From Marinifilum sp. D714 (lineage in GTDB: Bacteria > Bacteroidota > Bacteroidia > Bacteroidales > Marinifilaceae), in contig NZ_JALPNU010000033.1 in the NCBI RefSeq assembly GCF_030851345.1, positions 1 through 36,059 on the forward strand: a stretch of 36,059 nucleotides of DNA, given 5' to 3'. Within the stretch, counting starts at the first letter, position 1, and the number at the start of each line of letters is the position of its first letter. This document shows positions 25,280-33,033 of this stretch, one piece after another. The position numbers were made by a program, and so were the translations under genes. A model generated the notes under the pieces. That model had not been told where the DNA came from, did not search any database, and worked only from the letters and a program-made list of their open reading frames with translations.

Positions 25280-26587
25280 TTACTTACGTACGAAATGATA
25301 GTGGCTTCCGAATCTTTCGAATGCAGCCTTATCAAGTTCTTCTCTAAAGTCTGGATGAGCAACAGAGATAATTGCTTTAGCTCTTTGCTGAAGTGACTTA
25401 CCAAACAAGTTCACTGCACCGTGCTCAGTTACAAACCATCTCATGTTGTTACGAGTAGTTACTACACCTGATCCCGTTAATAAGGTTGGTGTAATTTTAG
25501 ATACACCTTTACCAGTAACAGAAGGCATTGCAATAATAGGCACACCTCCTTCAGAAGCTGCAGCACCACGAGTAAAGTCAATCTGACCACCTACACCTGA
25601 ATAGTGCTTAGTTCCGATTGAGTCTGCACAAACCTGACCAGTAATATCAATAGATAATGCAGAGTTGATAGCACATACTTTTGGGTTTTGCTTAATAATA
25701 CCAACACCATTAGTATAAGCAACATCCATCATTAAAACTCCCGGGTTATCATCAACGAAATCATAAAGTTCTTTTGTTCCCATCAAGAAACCTGCAACAA
25801 TTTTACCTGGATCTAATTTCTTGTTTCTACCATTAACAACACCGCTTTCTACCAATGGAAGAAGACCATCAGCAAACATCTCAGTGTGCACACCAAGGTC
25901 CTTGTGATTTCCCAACTGTGCTAAAACTGCATTTGGAATACCACCAATACCCATTTGCAAACAAGCTCCATCAGGAATCAATTCTGCAACATTTTTACCA
26001 ATTGCAATATCCATTTCTGACAATGGAGCATTGTGGTGCTCGATAAGTGGAGAGTTATCTTCACAGAAGATATCAAAGTTTGATAATGGCATCATTGCAT
26101 CACCAAAAGCACGAGGTACATTAGGATTGATGATTGCAACAACAGTATCAGCTTCTTCAACTGCAGCTTTACTTGCCTCAACAGAAGTACCTAAAGATAC
26201 ATAACCATGCTTATCAGGAGTACTTACCTGTACAACTGCAACATTTACATTTAAAACTCCTTCACGAATCAATTGCTGAGTTTCTCCTAAGAATACAGGA
26301 ATATAATCTGCATAACCAGCTTGCGTTTGCTTTCTTACATTAGCCCCAACAAATAATGACTCAAGATTAAAAATTCCTTCAAATTCAGGATCAGCATAAG
26401 GAGCTGGTCCTTCTGTGTGAATATGCTGAATGGTTACATCGTAAATTTCACCATTACGACCGCGATCACACATTGCGTTAATAAATTTATGAGGTGTCAA
26501 CGCCACTGAGTGTAAGTGCACTCTATCTCCAGACTTAATTACCTTTGCTGCTTCTTCAAAAGAAACTGTCTTAATCTCTTTATGCAT
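25280..26587 (-). CDS. Acetyl-CoA hydrolase/CoA-transferase family enzyme
   Basis: The 435-residue protein has the two-domain layout of class I CoA-transferases of the acetyl-CoA hydrolase/4-hydroxybutyrate CoA-transferase group. The substrate-loop signature SGVGGQIDFTRGAAAS (near residue 330) and the likely catalytic Glu236 in HTEMFADG are present, and the N-terminal part has TPHKFINAM and IQHIHTEGPAPYAD. It moves CoA between acyl-CoA and acetate or a similar acid. Because mutAB is in the same window, propionyl-CoA:succinate or butyryl/acetate transfer is the natural idea, but specificity cannot be told from sequence. It is transcribed leftward from a promoter near 27000, leaving a leader of about 380 bases. 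Its terminator is at 25220. Confidence 0.9.
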   Translation of the reverse strand: MHKEIKTVSFEEAAKVIKSGDRVHLHSVALTPHKFINAMCDRGRNGEIYDVTIQHIHTEGPAPYADPEFEGIFNLESLFVGANVRKQTQAGYADYIPVFLGETQQLIREGVLNVNVAVVQVSTPDKHGYVSLGTSVEASKAAVEEADTVVAIINPNVPRAFGDAMMPLSNFDIFCEDNSPLIEHHNAPLSEMDIAIGKNVAELIPDGACLQMGIGGIPNAVLAQLGNHKDLGVHTEMFADGLLPLVESGVVNGRNKKLDPGKIVAGFLMGTKELYDFVDDNPGVLMMDVAYTNGVGIIKQNPKVCAINSALSIDITGQVCADSIGTKHYSGVGGQIDFTRGAAASEGGVPIIAMPSVTGKGVSKITPTLLTGSGVVTTRNNMRWFVTEHGAVNLFGKSLQQRAKAIISVAHPDFREELDKAAFERFGSHYHFVRK

Positions 26588-26820
26588 CTCTAATCGGTTT
26601 TTATATTGATGTTTATAAATTTCTAATTCGCCGACTAAAGTAGTATATTTTTTAAGTGCAATTTCTGCTATTCAGCATTAGTGCTACACAACATATCTTC
26701 ATTATCGATTCATAATTAAGACTTTGCGATTTAGATCAAAAGAAATATCATTTTAGCAAATAACTTTATAATCTATATAACAAAGGAAGGAGCTTAAAAC
26801 AGGCCTATATAAAATAAAGA

Positions 26821-26845
26821 AGCCGGGAGACCCAAACTCCCGGCT
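26821..26845 (-). ncRNA. GC-rich hairpin in the leader of the CoA-transferase gene
   Basis: AGCCGGGAG-ACCCAAA-CTCCCGGCT is a perfect 9-base stem in otherwise AT-rich DNA. On the minus strand it is followed by TTCTTTATTTTATATA, which looks like an intrinsic terminator. Since the promoter candidate is at 26978-27009 and the gene starts at 26587, this could be an attenuator or the end of a small RNA of about 150 bases. A second inverted repeat (ACTATTTTT / AAAAATAGT) spans 26926-26959. A 35-codon frame on the minus strand (26860-26753) crosses the hairpin. Confidence 0.55.
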
Positions 26846-26977
26846 GCAAAACCCAAACATCTAATAAAACTTAAATAACAAAAACTATCAAACTATTATT
26901 TTTACTAACCCTATTAATAAGGTATACTATTTTTGTTGTAAGTACTTGTGAAAAATAGTTTTCCTTGTTTTCTATAT

Positions 26978-27009
26978 CAAATATACGAAGCAATTACACA
27001 TCAAGCAAA
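26978..27009 (-). promoter_or_regulatory. Leftward promoter for the CoA-transferase leader
   Basis: On the minus strand TTTG (27006-27009) and TATATTTG (26978-26985) are separated by 20 bases, matching the Bacteroidota consensus in both boxes. It sits back to back with the oxyR promoter. Confidence 0.6.
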
Positions 27010-27018
27010 TCAATATTG

Positions 27019-27049
27019 TTTATAGTGTTATAGATAATGTTTATATTTG
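27019..27049 (+). promoter_or_regulatory. oxyR promoter
   Basis: TTTA at 27019-27022 and TATATTTG at 27042-27049 are 19 bases apart. An imperfect inverted repeat at 27015-27038 (arms ATTGTTTAT and ATAGATAAT, 7 of 9 matching) covers the -33 region and could be an autoregulatory site. Confidence 0.55.
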
Positions 27050-27075
27050 AAAGAATTTAAAAAAACAACAAACTA

Positions 27076-28017
27076 ATGATCACCATTACACAACTTGAAT
27101 ATATCGTAGCTGTTGACACCTACCGCCACTTTGCAACAGCTGCCGAAAAATGTTTTATCACTCAGCCAACCTTAAGTATGCAGATTAAAAAATTGGAAGA
27201 GTATTTGGATGTTACCATATTTGACAGAAGCAAACAGCCAATTATTCCAACCGACGTTGGCCTTGATATTATTGAACAAGCAAGAATCATTCTTAGCGAA
27301 ACCAAAAAAGTTGATGAAATCATAAAAGACCATAAGAACACCATAGAGGGAAATTTGAAAATTGGAATTATTCCAACATTAGCTCCTTTTCTTCTTCCAA
27401 TGTTTATTGGTGATTATATCAGAAAATATCCAGCAATTAAAGTTGAGGTGGAAGAAATGGTTTCCGAAGAAATTGTAAAAAGCCTTAAAAAAGATAAAAT
27501 TGATGTTGGTATTTTTGTTACACCTGCAAAAGATGATAAAATTCGAGAAAGACATCTTTTCTATGAAGAAATGATGATTTACGCACACAAAGATCATCCA
27601 CTACTAAAACAACCTATTGTTGAGGTAAAAGATATTGCTACTCCAGAAATATGGATGCTTAGTGATGGACACTGTTTCAGAAACCAAGTAATCAATCTTT
27701 GTGAGATGCATGATTTGCAACATCAGGAATTGCCATTCGAATTTGAAAGTAATTCTCTTGAAACATTAATGAAAATTGTAGATCGTGAAGGAGGATTCAC
27801 TCTAATTCCTGAATTGGCTACTCAATATATGCCCGACGAAAAACTTAAACAGGTAAAAAAATTCACAAACATTCACCCTTTAAGAGAGGTTAGTTTGGTT
27901 TATTCTCGTCACTACACAAAAAATAGATTGTTGGATTTATTGGCTGATCAAATCAAAAACATCATCCCAAATAACTTTTTAAATAGCGATAGAGGAACAA
28001 TTGTTGAATGGCGCTAA
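27076..28017 (+). CDS. oxyR: OxyR-type peroxide-sensing LysR regulator
   Basis: The 313-residue LysR protein has an N-terminal winged helix (ITITQLEYIVAVDTYRHFAT, QPTLSMQIKKLE) and a periplasmic-binding-like sensor domain. The peroxide motif GHCFRNQVINLC contains Cys200 and Cys209 by my count, the same spacing as the redox pair Cys199/Cys208 of Escherichia coli OxyR; oxidation forms a disulfide that activates transcription. The match to GHCLRDQ is very close, so this is OxyR and not just a LysR. It is divergent from the CoA-transferase leader, and its own promoter has a possible operator. Confidence 0.95.
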   Translation: MITITQLEYIVAVDTYRHFATAAEKCFITQPTLSMQIKKLEEYLDVTIFDRSKQPIIPTDVGLDIIEQARIILSETKKVDEIIKDHKNTIEGNLKIGIIPTLAPFLLPMFIGDYIRKYPAIKVEVEEMVSEEIVKSLKKDKIDVGIFVTPAKDDKIRERHLFYEEMMIYAHKDHPLLKQPIVEVKDIATPEIWMLSDGHCFRNQVINLCEMHDLQHQELPFEFESNSLETLMKIVDREGGFTLIPELATQYMPDEKLKQVKKFTNIHPLREVSLVYSRHYTKNRLLDLLADQIKNIIPNNFLNSDRGTIVEWR

Positions 28018-28090
28018 ATTTATTTTTAGCTTATAACGAAGCAGTTAGTTTCTTTGGTAAAAAAAAGTGTGATTTTTTTTCAAAAAAAGT

Positions 28091-28122
28091 TTTGCAGGAA
28101 TAAAGAATTATCTCTTTCTTTG
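28091..28122 (+). promoter_or_regulatory. Promoter-like unit upstream of the tRNA-Glu genes
   Basis: TTTG at 28091-28094 and TTTCTTTG at 28115-28122, 20 bases apart, form a Bacteroidota promoter with one mismatch (TT for TA). It resembles the two downstream tRNA promoters, including the TTTGCAG that follows each box. It would transcribe a stretch with a small hairpin (GCTTCA / TGAAGC, 28053 region offset: 28153-28171) but no gene I can support. Confidence 0.4.
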
Positions 28123-28198
28123 CAGCGCAAAAGGAAAAAACAAGGGGCTAACGCTTCAACATTCCTGAAGCAAAAAAAAGAGTTTTTTTCGCAAAGTG

Positions 28199-28229
28199 TT
28201 TGCAGTTTTAAAAAAATAACTTACCTTTG
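28199..28229 (+). promoter_or_regulatory. Promoter of the first tRNA-Glu
   Basis: TTTG at 28199-28202 and TACCTTTG at 28222-28229 are separated by 19 bases, a perfect match to TTTG-N19-TAnnTTTG. The tRNA begins 20 bases after the -7 box. Confidence 0.8.
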
Positions 28230-28248
28230 CAGCTCTGAAAAATTAGAC

Positions 28249-28320
28249 GGTCCGTTCGTCTAGGGGTTAGGACGCCAGATTTTCATTCTGGTAACACGGG
28301 TTCGATTCCCGTACGGACTA
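28249..28320 (+). tRNA. tRNA-Glu (anticodon TTC), copy 1
   Basis: The 72-base sequence folds into a cloverleaf: acceptor GGTCCGT/ACGGACT (first pair G-T), D arm with TAGGGGTTAGGA, anticodon stem CCAGA/TCTGG with the loop TTTTCAT and anticodon TTC, and T arm ACGGG-TTCGATT-CCCGT. The discriminator is A at 28320. The 3' CCA is not encoded here (CTA follows). It is identical to copy 2 over the whole tRNA. Confidence 0.95.
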
Positions 28321-28328
28321 CTAAGAAT

Positions 28329-28359
28329 TTTGCAGCGATTAAATTTTAATTTATCTTTG
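28329..28359 (+). promoter_or_regulatory. Promoter of the second tRNA-Glu and probably rpsT
   Basis: TTTG at 28329-28332 and TATCTTTG at 28352-28359, 19 bases apart, match the consensus exactly. No terminator separates the following tRNA from rpsT. Confidence 0.8.
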
Positions 28360-28379
28360 CTGCGCATTAATAAACCAAT

Positions 28380-28451
28380 GGTCCGTTCGTCTAGGGGTTA
28401 GGACGCCAGATTTTCATTCTGGTAACACGGGTTCGATTCCCGTACGGACTA
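28380..28451 (+). tRNA. tRNA-Glu (anticodon TTC), copy 2
   Basis: Identical in sequence to copy 1, 131 bases downstream. Here the discriminator A (28451) is followed by CCA (28452-28454), so the tail is encoded. rpsT begins 30 bases after the tRNA body, with no promoter of its own that is correctly spaced, so the two are probably one transcript cut by tRNA 3' processing. Confidence 0.95.
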
Positions 28452-28481
28452 CCAAGATAATAATTTAGATAACTTTAAGAG

Positions 28482-28733
28482 ATGGCAAATCATCAATCTG
28501 CAATTAAAAGAATCAGACAGTCTGAGAAGAGAAGAGTACACAATAAGTATTACGCGAAGACTGCAAGAAATGCTGTAAGAAAGTTACGTGCTACTTCAGA
28601 TAAGGAAGCTGCTAATGAATTACTTCCAAAGGTAAATGCAATGTTGGATAAACTTGCAAAGATTAATGTAATTCATAAAAACAAAGCTGCTAACTTGAAA
28701 TCTAAATTAGCTTCACACGTTAACAAGCTGTAA
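28482..28733 (+). CDS. rpsT: Ribosomal protein bS20
   Basis: The 83-residue, very basic protein begins [18 protein letters not shown], the canonical S20 start, and continues [13 protein letters not shown] and [16 protein letters not shown]. It binds 16S rRNA in the small subunit and its length is normal. It lies directly behind tRNA-Glu copy 2 and ahead of a strong terminator. Confidence 0.97.
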   Translation: MANHQSAIKRIRQSEKRRVHNKYYAKTARNAVRKLRATSDKEAANELLPKVNAMLDKLAKINVIHKNKAANLKSKLASHVNKL

Positions 28734-28752
28734 GACACTATAACTCTGTTAT

Positions 28753-28779
28753 AAAGGGTTCTCAACGAGAACCCTTTTT
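28753..28779 (+). terminator. Terminator of rpsT
   Basis: AAAGGGTTCTC-AAC-GAGAACCCTTT with a T run: a perfect 11-base stem. Confidence 0.92.
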
Positions 28780-28853
28780 GTGTATACACATATTTCTCAT
28801 TGATTTTGTTTATGTAAATTCATAACTTTAGTTAAGTATTTACACAACAAACC

Positions 28854-29549
28854 ATGGATGATTATAATAAACTAAGCATTAAAGACTGGGCCCTTGAAGA
28901 TCGCCCCAGAGAAAAATTAATGTATAAGGGAGTTAAAAGTTTATCTACAGCAGAACTTTTAGCCATTATAATTGGCAGTGGAAATCGCAATCAATCCGCT
29001 GTCGAACTTTCCAAATCCATACTCTCCCATTGCAATAATGATCTTAACATCCTTGCAAAAAAATCCATTCATGATTTAATGAAGATCAAAGGAATTGGAG
29101 AAGCAAAAGCCATTGGTATCATTTCAGCACTGGAGATTGGTCGCAGGCAAAAAGCATTTCAGAGCAAACAAAAAGAAAAAGTCACTTGTAGTCGAGATGC
29201 TTTCGAAATTTTATTCCCACTTGTAGAGAATATCGGACACGAAGAGTTTTGGGTGTTATTTATGAACAGAGCCAATAAAGTAATTGAAATCAAAAACGTT
29301 TCTTCCGGAGGAATTACAGGCACGGTTTTCGATATCAGATTAGTTCTTAAAGAGGCTTTACAACTCGAGGCTGTTAATCTTATTCTTTGTCACAATCATC
29401 CATCTGGAAATTTGGCTCCTTCGACAGCTGATAAAGACATTACAACCAAATCGAAAGATGCTGCTAAACTGATGAATATCGAGATATTAGATCATATAAT
29501 AATTGGCGAAAACGATTACTATAGTTTTGCCGATGAAGCACTAATTTAG
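28854..29549 (+). CDS. radC: RadC-family (JAB/MPN) protein
   Basis: The 231-residue protein has an N-terminal helix-hairpin-helix-like part (SIHDLMKIKGIGEAKAIGI) and a C-terminal JAB/MPN metallo-domain with HNHPSGNLAPSTADKD (HxHPSGx4Sx2D), which normally binds zinc. Despite the name, the role in DNA repair has not been confirmed for the family; a metalloprotease/deconjugase-like fold is the structural fact. It is a chromosomal RadC of typical length, with no mobile element around it. Confidence 0.95.
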   Translation: MDDYNKLSIKDWALEDRPREKLMYKGVKSLSTAELLAIIIGSGNRNQSAVELSKSILSHCNNDLNILAKKSIHDLMKIKGIGEAKAIGIISALEIGRRQKAFQSKQKEKVTCSRDAFEILFPLVENIGHEEFWVLFMNRANKVIEIKNVSSGGITGTVFDIRLVLKEALQLEAVNLILCHNHPSGNLAPSTADKDITTKSKDAAKLMNIEILDHIIIGENDYYSFADEALI

Positions 29550-29586
29550 AATGAATTAGATTACGAGTTTTTCCTCCTTTTCCTTC

Positions 29587-29616
29587 TTTAATATTATTGA
29601 AATATGGCTATATTTG
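29587..29616 (+). promoter_or_regulatory. Probable upp promoter
   Basis: TATATTTG at 29609-29616 matches the -7 consensus; TTTA at 29587-29590 is the best -33 candidate, at 18 bases. The start codon of upp follows 28 bases after the -7 box. Confidence 0.5.
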
Positions 29617-29644
29617 CGCTCAGCTAATTTTTAAATAATAAAAC

Positions 29645-30301
29645 ATGGTGATCCATACATTAGGAGAAAACAACTCCCTTTTTAACCGATTTATAGCTGA
29701 AATCCGAGACGTTAACATTCAAAACGATCCTCTTCGCTTTAGAAGAAACCTTGAAAGAGTTGGTGAGATATACGCTTACGAAATCAGTAAAACTTTAGAT
29801 TTTGCAGATCAATCAGTGGAAACTCCACTTGGTACTGCAATTGCTTCTCTTCCGAAGGATGAAGTTGTTGTGGCTTCGATATTAAGAGCAGGTCTTCCAT
29901 TGCACAATGGTTTATTAAATTATTTCGATAGATCAGAAAATGCTTTTATTTCTGCATATCGCAAGCACACCGAAGATGGAAAATTCAAAATTAATTTCGA
30001 GTACATTTCATCTCCTTCTATCGATGGAAAAGTGGTAATTCTTGCCGATCCAATGTTGGCAACAGGATCATCTATGGAGTTGGCATACAAAGCAATGCTA
30101 ACCAAAGGTACTCCTAAACATGTACACATTGTTTCTGTAATTGCAAGTCAAGAAGGTGTTGATCTGATTAAGAACAATTTACCAGCAGAAAACACTACCA
30201 TTTGGAATGGAGTTGTTGATGCTGAACTAAACACCAAATCGTATATCGTTCCTGGTTGTGGTGATGCAGGTGATTTGGCTTTTGGTGCTAAACTAGGATA
30301 A
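29645..30301 (+). CDS. upp: Uracil phosphoribosyltransferase
   Basis: The 218-residue enzyme makes UMP from uracil and PRPP, a pyrimidine-salvage step. The PRPP loop ILADPMLATGSSMELA is near residue 135 and the uracil-binding C-terminus YIVPGCGDAGDLAFGAKLG closes the protein, both characteristic of Upp. SILRAGLPLHNGLL is also conserved. Monocistronic, with a terminator that overlaps the stop of the convergent folK. Confidence 0.95.
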   Translation: MVIHTLGENNSLFNRFIAEIRDVNIQNDPLRFRRNLERVGEIYAYEISKTLDFADQSVETPLGTAIASLPKDEVVVASILRAGLPLHNGLLNYFDRSENAFISAYRKHTEDGKFKINFEYISSPSIDGKVVILADPMLATGSSMELAYKAMLTKGTPKHVHIVSVIASQEGVDLIKNNLPAENTTIWNGVVDAELNTKSYIVPGCGDAGDLAFGAKLG

Positions 30302-30323
30302 TCAATATTTTCGATAATATTTC

Positions 30324-30353
30324 AAGGACTGTTTTTATAACAGTCCTTTTTTT
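30324..30353 (+). terminator. Terminator of upp, shared with folK
   Basis: AAGGACTGTT / AACAGTCCTT flank a five-base loop, with a T run that runs into the stop codon of folK on the other strand. Confidence 0.85.
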
Positions 30354-30840
30354 ATGCCTTGAAAACACTAACCTCTGATGTATCAGGACAAGAATTTTTC
30401 ATTTCCAAGATACTCTTATCCATTACTGGATGAATAAAATTAGGTGCAATTTCAGCTAAAGGAGCCAAAGCAAACATCCTCTCTCCCATTCTTGGATGTG
30501 GCACTTCCAACCTTTCTGTATCGATAATTAAATCATCGTAAAACAAAATGTCCACATCAATGGTTCTCTCGCTATAGCGATTTTTCTTTCGAACGCGACC
30601 AAGATTTTTCTCAATTTTCTGAGTCTGATCAAGTACTGCCTCGGGTAATAAATTGCTTTCTACCACCACTACCTGATTTAGAAAACTCTGCTCATGTTCG
30701 AACCCCCATGGTTCGGTCTCATAGATGGCCGAAATTTTCAGAACTTTTCCAACATCATTTCCCAAAGCTTCAACTGTACTTTGCAGAATCTGCTCTCTAT
30801 CACCTAAATTTCCACCTATTAAGAAGTATACTATTGCCAT
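30352..30840 (-). CDS. folK: 6-hydroxymethyl-7,8-dihydropterin pyrophosphokinase
   Basis: I start at ATG 30840 (162 residues) because AAAGAG precedes it and homologues begin MAIVYFLIGGNLGDRE; a longer frame from 30897 adds 19 unconserved residues. The substrate-binding motifs GGNLGDRE, YETEPWGFE, RTIDVDILFYDD and VPHPRMGERMFALAPLAEI are all present. It makes the pyrophosphorylated pterin for folate synthesis. It is divergent from sppA. Confidence 0.93.
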   Translation of the reverse strand: MAIVYFLIGGNLGDREQILQSTVEALGNDVGKVLKISAIYETEPWGFEHEQSFLNQVVVVESNLLPEAVLDQTQKIEKNLGRVRKKNRYSERTIDVDILFYDDLIIDTERLEVPHPRMGERMFALAPLAEIAPNFIHPVMDKSILEMKNSCPDTSEVSVFKA

Positions 30841-30939
30841 CTCTTTTAATTTGATCGGTAAAAGAAACAAAGAAATCTTTCGAAACAAAATATACATCGA
30901 AAATAATCAACGTTTCAAACTTCTGTCAGTTTAAATAGA

Positions 30940-30947
30940 TATATTTG
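30940..30947 (+). promoter_or_regulatory. -7 box upstream of sppA
   Basis: TATATTTG matches TAnnTTTG, 66 bases before sppA. The -33 box is not clear. Confidence 0.35.
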
Positions 30948-31013
30948 TTATACTGCGGATTTACATAAATCAGCATCTTATAAATTAGAATAATCAATTA
31001 AAAGAAAATCAAT

Positions 31014-32810
31014 ATGAAAAGCTTCTTTAAATTTACATTTGCCTCCATATTAGGAGTTATTGTAGGTGGATTTCTTCTTTTGTTTTTGGGTATCATGATT
31101 ATAGCTGGTATCGCATCAAGTGCTGATAAAGCAGTAACAGTTAAAAACAAAAGTGTCTTAGAAATTAAACTAAACAAATCGCTTGCTGATAGAGGTGCAG
31201 ATAATCCTTTTGATGAATTGGATTTACCAGGAACCGGAAGCTCAAGCATCGGTTTAACAACCATTTTAGAAAGTATCGAGAAGGCTAAAACCGATGAAAA
31301 AATCAAAGGTATCTATTTAAATGTTAGTGATGTTTCAGCCAATTTTGGTGGGATCGCCTCTATCGAAGAAATCAGAAACAAGCTTAAAGAATTTAAAGAA
31401 ACAGGTAAATTTATTGTGAGCTACAATAATTTTGGTTACTCGCAAAAAGCTTATTACCTAACCTCTGTCTCGGATAGCATTTATTTAAATCCTGAAGCAA
31501 TGATATTGCTTCTTGGTATGGGTGGAGAAAGAACTTTTTACAAAAAATTCCTAAAGAACATTGGTGTAGAAGCTCAGGTAATCAGAGTTGGTAAATACAA
31601 ATCGGCAACAGAACAGTTTTTCAGAGATGATATGAGTGACGAAAGTCGTGAGCAAACCATGGCTTATGTTGGTGATATTTGGAACCAGATTTTAAAAGGA
31701 ATTTCGGAAGAAAGAGGAGTTTCTGTTGATAGATTAAATGAACTGATTGATGCATTTGCCATTAAAAAGGCAGCTGATGCTAAAAAACACAATTTGATTG
31801 ATGGTGTGATCTATCAGGATGAAATGAATGACATCCTTAGAAAGCTTACTGACATTAAAGAAGACAAAAAACTTAGAAAAATTAGTATTTCTGATTATGC
31901 AAAATCTCCTGATGCTGATTTTAAATACTCAAAAAATAAAATTGCAGTAGTTTATGCTTCAGGTGCCATTGGAAATGAGCAAAGCGAAACAGCAATTGGT
32001 CCTGAATTGGCGAACACAATCCGTAAAGCGAGAAGAGATTCTACCATTAAAGCCATTGTATTGCGTGTAAACTCACCAGGTGGTAGTGCTTTGGTTTCTG
32101 ATATTATTTGGAGAGAAGTAGAGTTGGCATCTCAAGAAAAGCCAGTTATCGCTTCAATGGGTAATGTTGCTGCATCTGGTGGTTATTATATTGCTTGTCC
32201 TGCAGATACAATTGTTGCTGATAAAAATACCATTACCGGATCAATTGGTATCTATGGTTTATTCTTCTCAGGTGAAGAATTGATTAAAAATAAAATTGGT
32301 TTCACAACCGATTCTTATGGCACCAACAAACATTCTGCATTTGGTGGAGGCTATCCATTAATGGTTGTTCCTGTTTCCTCAAGAAAGTTCACAAAAACTG
32401 AAAAAGAAATTCTTCAGGATATCATTAACGAAGGGTATGATACATTCCTAACAAGGGTTGCAGATGGTAGAAATCGCTCGAAAGAAGAGATTCATGAAGT
32501 GGCACAAGGAAGAGTTTGGAGTGCTGTTGATGCAAAAGAAAATGGCTTAGTTGATGTTTTAGGAGGTTTAGAAACCGCGATTGAGATTGCAAAAGAAAAA
32601 GCAGGCTTAGAAGATGACTATAGAATTGTTTCTCTTCCTAAACAAAAAGATCCTATTCAGGAATTAATAAAGGATATTACTGGTGAAGCTAAAACCAGAT
32701 TTTTAAAATTTGAGTTAGGTGATACTTACAGATATTACAATCAAGCTCAAAGCATTATTGATTTAGGTGGCATTCAGGCTCGTTTGCCATACGAAATAGA
32801 ACTGAACTAA
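31014..32810 (+). CDS. sppA: Signal peptide peptidase SppA, long (67-kDa) type
   Basis: The 598-residue protein has one N-terminal membrane helix (~8-35, SILGVIVGGFLLLFLGIMII) and two tandem protease domains, as in the Escherichia coli long form. The catalytic dyad is recognisable: Lys196 in GKYKSATEQF and Ser388 in AASGGYYIA, both by my count. NSPGGSALVSD is the strand before it. It degrades cleaved signal peptides in the membrane. Single gene with its own terminator. Confidence 0.95.
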   Translation: MKSFFKFTFASILGVIVGGFLLLFLGIMIIAGIASSADKAVTVKNKSVLEIKLNKSLADRGADNPFDELDLPGTGSSSIGLTTILESIEKAKTDEKIKGIYLNVSDVSANFGGIASIEEIRNKLKEFKETGKFIVSYNNFGYSQKAYYLTSVSDSIYLNPEAMILLLGMGGERTFYKKFLKNIGVEAQVIRVGKYKSATEQFFRDDMSDESREQTMAYVGDIWNQILKGISEERGVSVDRLNELIDAFAIKKAADAKKHNLIDGVIYQDEMNDILRKLTDIKEDKKLRKISISDYAKSPDADFKYSKNKIAVVYASGAIGNEQSETAIGPELANTIRKARRDSTIKAIVLRVNSPGGSALVSDIIWREVELASQEKPVIASMGNVAASGGYYIACPADTIVADKNTITGSIGIYGLFFSGEELIKNKIGFTTDSYGTNKHSAFGGGYPLMVVPVSSRKFTKTEKEILQDIINEGYDTFLTRVADGRNRSKEEIHEVAQGRVWSAVDAKENGLVDVLGGLETAIEIAKEKAGLEDDYRIVSLPKQKDPIQELIKDITGEAKTRFLKFELGDTYRYYNQAQSIIDLGGIQARLPYEIELN

Positions 32811-32831
32811 ATTTTATTAATTTTTCACATT

Positions 32832-32863
32832 AAAAATCCTCAAGAAATTGAGGATTTTTTTTT
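32832..32863 (+). terminator. Terminator of sppA
   Basis: AAAAATCCTCAA-GAAA-TTGAGGATTTTT, a perfect 12-base hairpin followed by T residues. Confidence 0.9.
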
Positions 32864-33033
32864 ATTTCAGGATTCCCTATATTTTTATCAACTAAATAAA
32901 AAATTATTGTCATATTTATTTCCTTATAAATGCTAACAAATATTTCTGTAAATTTAATATGAAATTAATTGTTGCTATTTAAAAGTCAATCTCTAGTGAG
33001 TTGTTTCTAAACACCTGATTAAAAATATAATCG

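Noticed and set aside
28054-28263. Open frame of 69 codons before the tRNA genes
   Set aside because: It overlaps promoters and the start of tRNA-Glu and has low-complexity Lys/Phe content.
28249-28451. Direct repeat as an integration site or mobile element
   Set aside because: The repeat is simply two identical tRNA genes; no integrase or other mobile gene is near.
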